From Methylacidiphilum sp. (GTDB lineage: Bacteria > Verrucomicrobiota > Verrucomicrobiia > CAIQCK01), in assembly GCA_020718125.1 (NCBI GenBank), contig DYDC01000069.1:1-10551 (forward strand): DNA of 10,551 nucleotides. The letters run 5' to 3'. Numbering within the stretch: position 1 is the stretch's first letter; each line of letters opens with the position of its first letter. Positions 5,274 through 10,551 of this stretch are shown here, piece by piece. Below the pieces are notes generated by a model. It was not told the DNA's origin. It searched no databases and worked only from the letters and a program-made list of their open reading frames with translations. Position numbers and translations under genes: made by a program.

Positions 5274-6295
5274 TCAGGACGCGGGCGGTTCGAGGTTCAG
5301 CGGCGGCGCCGTGCCGTCCAGCACTTGACGGGTGAGTCTGGCCATCTCGGCCATCTTGAACGGTTTCTGGATGACGGCGTTGGGTTGTTGTTTGCAGTCG
5401 GTCAGCGCGGCGGACTCGGCGAAATACCCCGTGGACACAATGATCTTCAGCGCGGGGTCTATTTGCCTCAACTACATGATGAACTCCGTGCCGCTGACCT
5501 GTGGCATGATCAGGTCGGTGATGACCATCTCAATCCGCTCCCGGTTGTTCTTGTAACACTCCAGCCCCTCGATGGCATTGCGCGCCGTGATCACCGTGTA
5601 GCCCATGCGATCGAGCATCGTCCGGGTCAGTTCGAGCACGCTCGGCTCGTCATCCACCAGCAGCAGGGTTTCTTCGCCGTGTGGGGCGTCGCTGCTGGCA
5701 GGGGACAGCGGTTGCGCCTGGACTTCGATGGCCGGCACCCAGATGCGGAACGTGGAGCCGATCCCCGGCTCGCTTTCCACCTCGATGTGGCCCTGATGGC
5801 ACCGGACGGTGTTGAACACCATGTCCAGCCCCGGACCGACGTTGCGGCCGCCGCGTTTGGCGGTGAAGAACGGCTCGAACAGCCGCTGGCGTGTTACCGC
5901 GTCCATGCCGCAACCGTTGTCGCTGACCACCAGTTGGACGTAACGACCGGACGGGATGCCCGTGGGGGGGCAAGGCCGGGCGTGGGGGAGATTTCCTTGG
6001 CGAGCGTGCGGACGGTGATGACGCCGTGCCGGCGGGTCTGGAAGATGGCGTCGCGCGCGTTGAGGCAGAGGTTGGTCAACACTTGTTCCCACCGCACCGG
6101 ATCCGCATTGACGGCCGGCAGGTTGGGTGACTTTTCGACGGCCAACTCCACGCTTTCCGCCAGGGAGTGTTTCAGCAGGTGCGCCACATGGTCCACGACC
6201 TCGTTGAAGTTGGTCGGGCGCGGCTTCGGGGGGCGACTTGCGGCCGAGGGCGAGCAGTTGCTGGGCGAGGACGGTGTCACGATCCACCTCGTTTA
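5274..6295 (-). pseudogene. Hybrid histidine kinase-receiver remnant, 5' truncated with frameshifts and an amber stop
   Basis: On the minus strand, similarity begins right after the methyltransferase stop with TVLAQQLLALGRK, the second helix of a HisKA dimerisation domain; the sensor part and the phosphoacceptor-His helix are missing. A HATPase domain follows (FNEVVDHV; N box LTNLCLNARDAI; G1 DNGCGM with LFEPFFTAK). Its G2 box reads VGPGLDMV where GTGLGLAMV is typical. Then comes a receiver domain (LLLVDDEPSVLELTR; phosphoacceptor Asp in VITDLIMP; Lys in VIQKPF). Three lesions interrupt it: a +1 change in the G/C run at 6228-6233, a -1 change in the run at 5964-5970, and a TAG at 5474-5472 between GTEFIM and LRQIDP. 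It probably sensed a signal and phosphotransferred internally, but it cannot work as written. Confidence 0.85.
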
Positions 6296-7090
6296 CCCCT
6301 GCTTGCGGGCCTTCAACATGTAGGCCGTGGCGGCCCAGTGGAAATGATCGCGCTGCTTCGGCTCCGCCCACCGGCTCGCCGCCGCCGCCAGCTTCGGCAG
6401 CGCCTTGTCCAGCGGGAACGGGACCGGCAGCACGTTGTAGTAGGCATGGTCCTCGCGCACGCAGCCGGCCTCCGACATCAGCCGCTCCAGCTCGCGCACC
6501 GCAAACGCCCGGTGCACCAGCGTGTCGAGATCGAACTGTTTGCCGCGCAGTTTCATGTAAAGCGGCTTCAACAGCCGCGTCGGCAGCGCCAGCCACCGGC
6601 GGAGGACCGAGTCGAGCGAGTTCGGCTGAATCGCGCTGACCACCAGCACCCCGCCGGGCTTCAGCAGACGCGCCATCTCGCGCACCGCCGACCGCAACTC
6701 CTCATCATTCAGGTATTCAAGCAAGCCCATCGCCATCACGGCGTCAAACGATGACGCTGGAAATTTCAGCGCCTCCAGCGTGCCGGCGTGGAACTGTGTC
6801 GTCGGCTGGCCTGCGAACCGCTGGCGCGCGTAATCAATCATCTTGGGTGCGACATCCACCCCCACAAACTCCCAACCGCGCTTCAGGAACACCGGCGCCA
6901 TCACGCCCGTGCCGCAACCCGCGTCCAGCAGCCGTCCAGGCTTCTCCGTGGCCAGCAGTTCCTCCACGCGCAGCTTGCGCTGGATGAACTTCCACGTGTC
7001 CACCGCCGGCGCGTGCTCGTCGTAGAGGGCGTCCCACGCCTCACCCGAGAAGCGGTCGAAGACTCTGATGACAGTTGGTTGCTGTGACAT
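6293..7090 (-). CDS. Class I SAM-dependent methyltransferase
   Basis: This 265-residue protein has motif I GRLLDAGCGTG (52-62), the acidic residue ending strand beta2 in VGVDV (Asp79), a motif-III-like FDAVMAMGLLEYL (115-127) and the post-motif RLLKPGGVLVVSA. These place it in the Methyltransf_11/25 type of Rossmann-fold SAM methyltransferases. The C-terminal half carries the substrate pocket, and its sequence does not tell me whether the target is a lipid, quinone, small molecule or protein. It appears complete, ending KARKQG. It lies 110 bases downstream of punA on the same strand with no good Shine-Dalgarno, so it may or may not share that transcript. Its stop codon overlaps the start of the kinase remnant. 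Confidence 0.85.
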   Translation of the reverse strand: MSQQPTVIRVFDRFSGEAWDALYDEHAPAVDTWKFIQRKLRVEELLATEKPGRLLDAGCGTGVMAPVFLKRGWEFVGVDVAPKMIDYARQRFAGQPTTQFHAGTLEALKFPASSFDAVMAMGLLEYLNDEELRSAVREMARLLKPGGVLVVSAIQPNSLDSVLRRWLALPTRLLKPLYMKLRGKQFDLDTLVHRAFAVRELERLMSEAGCVREDHAYYNVLPVPFPLDKALPKLAAAASRWAEPKQRDHFHWAATAYMLKARKQG

Positions 7091-7200
7091 GTCGCGTCGT
7101 GAACCGGGCGTTCCCCAACAGGCGATGCCCACCTTATCAGAAAACGAACCGGTGCGGCAGCAGTTCAATCGTCTGAATGCCCGTTTCATATCCCCATGCC

Positions 7201-8019
7201 TCACAGGCTCCCGATGAACTCCTCCATCAGTTTGCTGAGCGATTCCATCGCCGTCCGCGCCGTCTGCAACACCTCCTCGTGCGCCAGCCGCCGGACGCTG
7301 ATGCCCGCGGCCCAATTGGTGATCAGCGCCAGCCCCGCCACCTCCAGGCCCGCCTGCCGCGCCATCAACACCTCCGGCACCACGCTCATCCCGATCGCGT
7401 CCGCGCCCAGCCACCCGAACGCCTTTACCTCGCTCGGCGTCTCGTGGTTCGGCCCCGTCACCGCCACATACACCCCCGGCCGCAGGTCAATCTTCAGCCG
7501 CTCCGCCGCGTCGCCCAGTTTCTCCCGCAGCCGCGACGAGTAGGCCTGCGACATGTCGAGGAACCGCACGCCGCCGTTCTCCTGTTGGGCGTTGCCGATG
7601 AGCGGGTTCACGCCCATGAAATTGATGTGGTCCTCCAGCATCATCAGCGAACCGGGCCGGTGCTGGCTGTTGATGCCGCCGGCCGCGCACGTCACCAGGA
7701 GAATCTTCACCCCGATGGCGTCCAGCACGCGGATGGGGAATGCGACCTCCGCCGCCGTATAGCCATCATAGAGGTGGGTGCGCCCTTGCAGCGCCGCCAC
7801 CGCCTTGCCCCGCATCGCCCCCACCACCAACTGCCCCGTGTGCCCGGCCACCACCGCCGGTTTGAAACCGGGGATGTTCCCGTAGGGGATGCGGACCGGA
7901 TTTTCGACCCGGTCGGCAAACGGCCCCAGCCCGGCGCCCAACACAATCCCCACCGTCGGCTTGCGCCCGCCGAGCTTTGATTCGATGGCGGCCTTTGCGG
8001 CCGCGACTTCTGGATGCAT
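7201..8019 (-). CDS. punA: Purine nucleoside phosphorylase (PNP, trimeric type)
   Basis: This 272-residue protein has the PNP/MTAP family motifs in order: VLGAGLG (26-32), AGHTG (58-62), QGRTHLYDGY (78-87), CAAGGIN (111-117), TGPNHETPSEV (188-198), GMSVVPE (210-216) and TNWAAGIS (234-241). It phosphorolyses purine nucleosides to the free base and (deoxy)ribose-1-phosphate for salvage in the cytoplasm. The TNAAGG segment usual in the family reads TCAAGG here, a Cys in place of Asn, which may affect specificity. An AGAAGG ribosome binding site lies before the ATG at 8019, and the upstream deoA remnant ends 16 bases away, so the two form a salvage operon. Inosine/guanosine preference is likely but not shown. 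Confidence 0.93.
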   Translation of the reverse strand: MHPEVAAAKAAIESKLGGRKPTVGIVLGAGLGPFADRVENPVRIPYGNIPGFKPAVVAGHTGQLVVGAMRGKAVAALQGRTHLYDGYTAAEVAFPIRVLDAIGVKILLVTCAAGGINSQHRPGSLMMLEDHINFMGVNPLIGNAQQENGGVRFLDMSQAYSSRLREKLGDAAERLKIDLRPGVYVAVTGPNHETPSEVKAFGWLGADAIGMSVVPEVLMARQAGLEVAGLALITNWAAGISVRRLAHEEVLQTARTAMESLSKLMEEFIGSL

Positions 8020-8035
8020 AACGCGCGCCCTTCTA

Positions 8036-8618
8036 TCAGCGAACCACTTCCAAAATCAAGCGTGGCGGTTCCACCTCCTCCGGCCCGATCTCGAAGCACG
8101 CCGCCAACCACTCCGCCGCCGAGGCCGGCCGCTGCTGGTTCCGCGCGTAAATGCGCGCCAGTGGCTCGCCGCGCTCCACCGCGTCGCCGATCGTCGCCCG
8201 GCCCGCACCCAACAACATTGAAATCAATCCGATCCGCGCGCAATCCATCCGCTGCACCCGGCCGCACTCCGCGGCGGCGCACTCCGCGCGCAGCGGCGCC
8301 AGGCACGCCTCCATCTCCAGCGGCTGTCCTCCCTGCGCCGCGACCATCTCCTCAAACTTCGCCAGCGCCGCCCCGGAACGGATGCGTTCCTCCAACAACT
8401 CCCGGCCGCCCTCGACCCCGGCCAGCAACAACATCTCCTCCGCCAGCGCCATCGTCTCCGCGAAGTTCATGCCGCGGAAGCAAATCGCCATGGCCAGCGC
8501 CGCCATCTGGTATTCGGGAATCGTTCCCCACGTGAAGCCGGCGATGAGGAACTGGACCTCTTCCGGCGACAGGAATGCGACCGCCGCGTTTTTTCTCGAT
8601 CAGGCTCGGAACGTGCAT
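8036..8618 (-). pseudogene. deoA: Pyrimidine/thymidine phosphorylase remnant with internal deletions
   Basis: The ATG at 8618 starts MHVPSLIEKK, then the frame breaks at the A6 run (8594-8589). Similarity continues in the other frame as FLSPEEVQFLIAGFTWG, IPEYQMAALAMAICFRGM. The sequence then jumps from FRGMNFAETMAL straight to AEEMLLLAGVEGG and FEEMVAAQGG, which in DeoA/Pdp enzymes lie far downstream. About 230 residues are absent, including the KHSTGGVGD phosphate loop and the catalytic Arg, Ser and Lys. Further on, GLISMLLGAGRATI joins GDAVERGEPLARI without the usual IDxAVG segment, a second in-frame loss of about 16 residues. The intact enzyme cleaves pyrimidine nucleosides; this copy cannot. 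It is first in a pair with punA. Confidence 0.85.
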
Positions 8619-8658
8619 TTGTAATCAGTCGCATCGAGGCACGAAATGCACCTGGACA

Positions 8659-9174
8659 TCACAGGGCCGGCAAAGCGCGCCGGACTGCATCGGGCGGGGC
8701 CGGCGGCCCCCCTTTCGCCTGAATATCGCGCGCGAACTTGTCGAAGAACTCATTGGCGCGCAATGCCCGCACCATCGGGATATCCAGGCACTTCGCCACC
8801 GTCGCCTTGTCGGTCAGTGTGAGCAGTTCTTGCAGCACATCCAGGCACGAGCCGGCGTCCTCCTCGCGTGCGCAGGCGATGGCCCGCCGGTAAACCTTCT
8901 CCGCCGGCGACGAGCGGTGCGCCACCTGTGTCAGGGTGTCGGCCGCGCCGGGATGATGACGCGGCTGGCTGCGCAGAAAGGCGGACAGTTGCGTGTGAAA
9001 AACGACGGCGGCAACCACCGAGGCCAATGCCACGCACAGAACCACCATACGCCTCACGCGGGGCGACATCAGCCGCAACGCCCGCCGCCACCACGGCTCC
9101 TTTGGGATGAACTGGCCGCGACCGGCGTTCATCTGATTGAAGGCTACCTCGTGAAAGAAGCTTTCGATTGGCAC
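8659..9174 (-). CDS. Small single-pass membrane protein of unknown function
   Basis: This 171-residue protein has a short amphipathic N-terminus (PIESFFHEVAFNQ), a basic stretch (WWRRALRLMSPRVRR), one transmembrane helix (MVVLCVALASVVAAVVF, about 43-59) and a C-terminal soluble part of about 110 residues with two Cys (IACAREEDAGSCLDVLQELL) and a helical tail. Positive-inside bias puts the N-terminus in the cytoplasm and the C-terminal domain outside. I chose GTG (9174) over the ATG at 9132 because AAGGGA lies seven bases before it, and the ATG at 9237 would put the start inside the likely promoter. No family recognised. It precedes the deoA remnant by 40 bases and may lead that transcript. 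Confidence 0.65.
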   Translation of the reverse strand: MPIESFFHEVAFNQMNAGRGQFIPKEPWWRRALRLMSPRVRRMVVLCVALASVVAAVVFHTQLSAFLRSQPRHHPGAADTLTQVAHRSSPAEKVYRRAIACAREEDAGSCLDVLQELLTLTDKATVAKCLDIPMVRALRANEFFDKFARDIQAKGGPPAPPDAVRRALPAL

Positions 9175-9202
9175 GGTGGTTTCCCTTGCTGAAAACGGGC
9201 GG

Positions 9203-9232
9203 ATAGTAGGCAGGCCGCCGCTCCGCCGGCAA
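9203..9232 (-). promoter_or_regulatory. Sigma70-like promoter for the minus-strand transcript
   Basis: On the minus strand, TTGCCG (9232-9227) and TACTAT (9208-9203) are 18 bases apart. They lie upstream of the AAGGGA ribosome binding site and GTG start of the membrane protein. Match quality is moderate (four of six in each box). Confidence 0.35.
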
Positions 9233-9301
9233 GGCAAAACAGATTGTCAGCCCCGACCGCTTTGCGTAGAGTCGCGGGCTGCGGGATCTGGAAAGGATGA
9301 C

Positions 9302-10360
9302 ATGAACGATTTGCCTCCGAAGATATCGAATGACACAACCGCGCCAGCCAGGAAGGCGAGGAAAACCCGGGCGGTCTTCGCGATCATCGTGGCCGTGCTG
9401 GTGGCCCTGGGCGCGCTGGGTTACACGACGCTGCTCGGCATGGCGGCATTGCTGGGCGAGGACGACGGCGAGCCGCTGAAGCTCAAGGAGAAGCGCATGA
9501 CCGGCGGCGACGCCGATGCCGGGGACAAGATCGCCGTCATCTACGTCCGCGACCTCATCAGCTTCATGGCACCCGGTTACATGGGCGAGGAAGGCATGGT
9601 CGGCGACATCAAGGAGGCGCTCGACAAGGCCACGAAAGACAAGAAGGTCAAGGCCATCATCCTCGCGATAGACTCCCCCGGCGGCGAGGTCACCGCCTCA
9701 GATGTCATCCATCACGCCGTCCTCGGCGCGAAAAAGAGCGGCAAGCCGATTGTGGCGAGCATGGGGCCGTTGGCGGCCAGCGGCGCCTACTACGTCGCCG
9801 TCGGCGCGGACTGGATCGTGGCGCATCCGACGACGTTGACCGGCAGCATCGGCGTCATCTTCAGCCTCTGGAATTATCGCGGCCTGATGGACAAGCTCGG
9901 CGTCAAGCCGATGGTCTGGAAGAGCGGCAAGATGAAGGACATGCTCAGCCCCACCAAGGCTGACAGCGAGATCACGCCCGAGGAGCGCCGGATCGTTGAG
10001 AGGCTCGTCATGACCGACTACGACCGGTTCGTCAGCGCGGTCGCCGAGGGCCGCAAGATGAAGGTGGAGGCGCTCAAGACCGGCCTCGCCGACGGCCGCG
10101 TGCTCAGCGGGGTCGAGGCGCTGGAGCACAAGTTTGTGGACCAACTCGGCTACTTCGAGGACGCCGTGGCGAAAGCGAAGTCGCTCGCGAAGATCGAGCA
10201 GGCGAAGCTGGTGAAATACGAAGCGCCGTTCTCGCTCCGCAAACTGCTGGGCCTGTTCATGAACTCGCGCGCCTCATCTCTCCGCATCCAGATGACACCC
10301 GACGACTTCGAGCTTCAGACCGGCCGCCTCTACTACCTGCCGCCCGCGTGGATGAGATAG
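9302..10360 (+). CDS. sppA: Signal peptide peptidase SppA, 36K type (peptidase S49)
   Basis: This 352-residue protein has a cytoplasmic basic N-terminus, one membrane segment (about 24-51) and a single S49 serine-lysine protease domain. Motifs include IDSPGGEV (123-130), the nucleophile Ser160 in GPLAASGAYY, LTGSIGVI (179-186) and the general-base Lys212 in SGKMKDMLSP. The 36K form is the one-domain, SppA-type enzyme that degrades cleaved signal peptides in the membrane. It has a GGAAAGGA ribosome binding site just before the ATG at 9302; a tiny ATG ACA TGA overlaps this site at 9297. Length is near the family norm, with a C-terminal extension of about 50 residues ending YYLPPAWMR. The gene is divergent from the membrane-protein transcript and appears intact. 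Confidence 0.93.
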   Translation: MNDLPPKISNDTTAPARKARKTRAVFAIIVAVLVALGALGYTTLLGMAALLGEDDGEPLKLKEKRMTGGDADAGDKIAVIYVRDLISFMAPGYMGEEGMVGDIKEALDKATKDKKVKAIILAIDSPGGEVTASDVIHHAVLGAKKSGKPIVASMGPLAASGAYYVAVGADWIVAHPTTLTGSIGVIFSLWNYRGLMDKLGVKPMVWKSGKMKDMLSPTKADSEITPEERRIVERLVMTDYDRFVSAVAEGRKMKVEALKTGLADGRVLSGVEALEHKFVDQLGYFEDAVAKAKSLAKIEQAKLVKYEAPFSLRKLLGLFMNSRASSLRIQMTPDDFELQTGRLYYLPPAWMR

Positions 10361-10376
10361 CGCGATTCCGCATTGC

Positions 10377-10496
10377 CTATCGTGACCTGCCCGCGTCCAC
10401 CCGCCGCCGAAACTCCGGCGCGAAGTCGCGCCTCAGTTCCTCGATGGGCGTGTCTTTCAACGCCGAGAAGTCGCTGACCGGGGGGCGCAACTTGAC
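10377..10496 (-). pseudogene. C-terminal scrap resembling LRR-type repeats
   Basis: A minus-strand frame ends at TAG (10379-10377) and reads VKLRPPVSDFSALKDTPIEE then LRRDFAPEFRRRVDAGRSR. The SALKDTPIEELRRDF part resembles the last leucine-rich unit ('LKGMPLxxLxCDF') found at the C-terminus of some Verrucomicrobiota/Planctomycetota Ser/Thr kinase-like proteins. The frame stays open to the window edge, but the sequence beyond 10496 is palindromic repeat DNA, so the protein-like part appears cut off there. Only about 39 residues can be judged. Confidence 0.35.
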
Positions 10497-10507
10497 ACAC
10501 GCCCCAA

Positions 10508-10551
10508 GTCCCGAAAGGGACGGTCGAGAATAGCCCGGCGTTTCAACGCTG
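10508..10551. repeat. Paired palindromes at the window edge (REP-like)
   Basis: GTCCCGAAAGGGAC (10508-10521) is a perfect 5-bp stem with a GAAA loop. It is followed by a 12-bp spacer and CCCGGCGTTTCAACGCTG (10534-10551), whose arms CCCGGCGTT and AACGCTG are complementary with one G-T pair. The second arm is cut by the window end. Two hairpins side by side in intergenic DNA resemble REP/BIME elements. I see no adjacent RAYT transposase in the window. Confidence 0.45.

Noticed and set aside
10417..10432. GGCGCGA/TCGCGCC palindrome
   Set aside because: It lies within the LRR-like coding scrap, has almost no loop, and is expected at this GC content.
10492..10497. Perfect TTGACA as a -35 box
   Set aside because: No -10 box at a workable distance on the plus strand, and it borders repeat DNA.

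Overview
The window looks like a high-GC chromosomal segment of a Verrucomicrobiota-like bacterium (Pedosphaerales/Limisphaerales-type). This is an inference from a PEP-CTERM sorting signal on a secreted protease, the general gene style, a leucine-rich-type C-terminal scrap of the 'SALKDTP' kind, and short palindromic and heptanucleotide repeats in intergenic DNA. There are no rRNA or tRNA genes, no recognisable transposase and no CRISPR array.

Layout. Bases 1-538 hold no convincing gene. They hold a strong hairpin and a three-way-junction fold (73-182), then a heptanucleotide repeat tract (327-491). A hicB-hicA toxin-antitoxin pair follows on the minus strand (978-539). From 1107 there is a wrecked secreted CocE/NonD-type hydrolase gene (+). 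Its 3' end is fused at about 1952 to the truncated 3' end of an opposing signal-peptide gene. That gene sits behind a short FAH-like N-terminal-domain ORF (2422-2195, minus). An intact rsmE (2581-3336, +) comes next, then about 360 bp holding two unidentified minus-strand coding scraps. A good sigma70-like promoter then leads to a PEP-CTERM trypsin-like protease (3696-4547) and a secreted GspC-HR-like protein (4607-5245).

From 9174 down to 5274 everything is on the minus strand: a small membrane protein, a deletion-ridden deoA (pyrimidine nucleoside phosphorylase), an intact purine nucleoside phosphorylase gene (punA), a class I SAM methyltransferase, and the remnant of a hybrid histidine kinase. 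The kinase remnant has two homopolymer frameshifts and an amber codon. Divergently, an intact sppA (9302-10360, +) ends near the window edge. After it come a minus-strand LRR-like C-terminal scrap and a pair of palindromes.

How the genes work together. deoA and punA form a nucleoside-salvage pair (phosphorolysis of pyrimidine and purine nucleosides), but only the purine half looks functional. rsmE (ribosome maturation), sppA (membrane protein turnover) and the methyltransferase are housekeeping or general functions. The PEP-CTERM protease should depend on an exosortase encoded elsewhere.

The most notable property is the density of broken genes. Several have losses inside conserved domains (CocE, deoA twice), and three frameshifts lie in homopolymer runs. 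This could be real gene decay or assembly/consensus error, and read-level evidence is needed to decide. I did not find a convincing new multi-gene system. The best unexplained signals are the structured element at 73-182 and the heptamer/58-bp repeat region.
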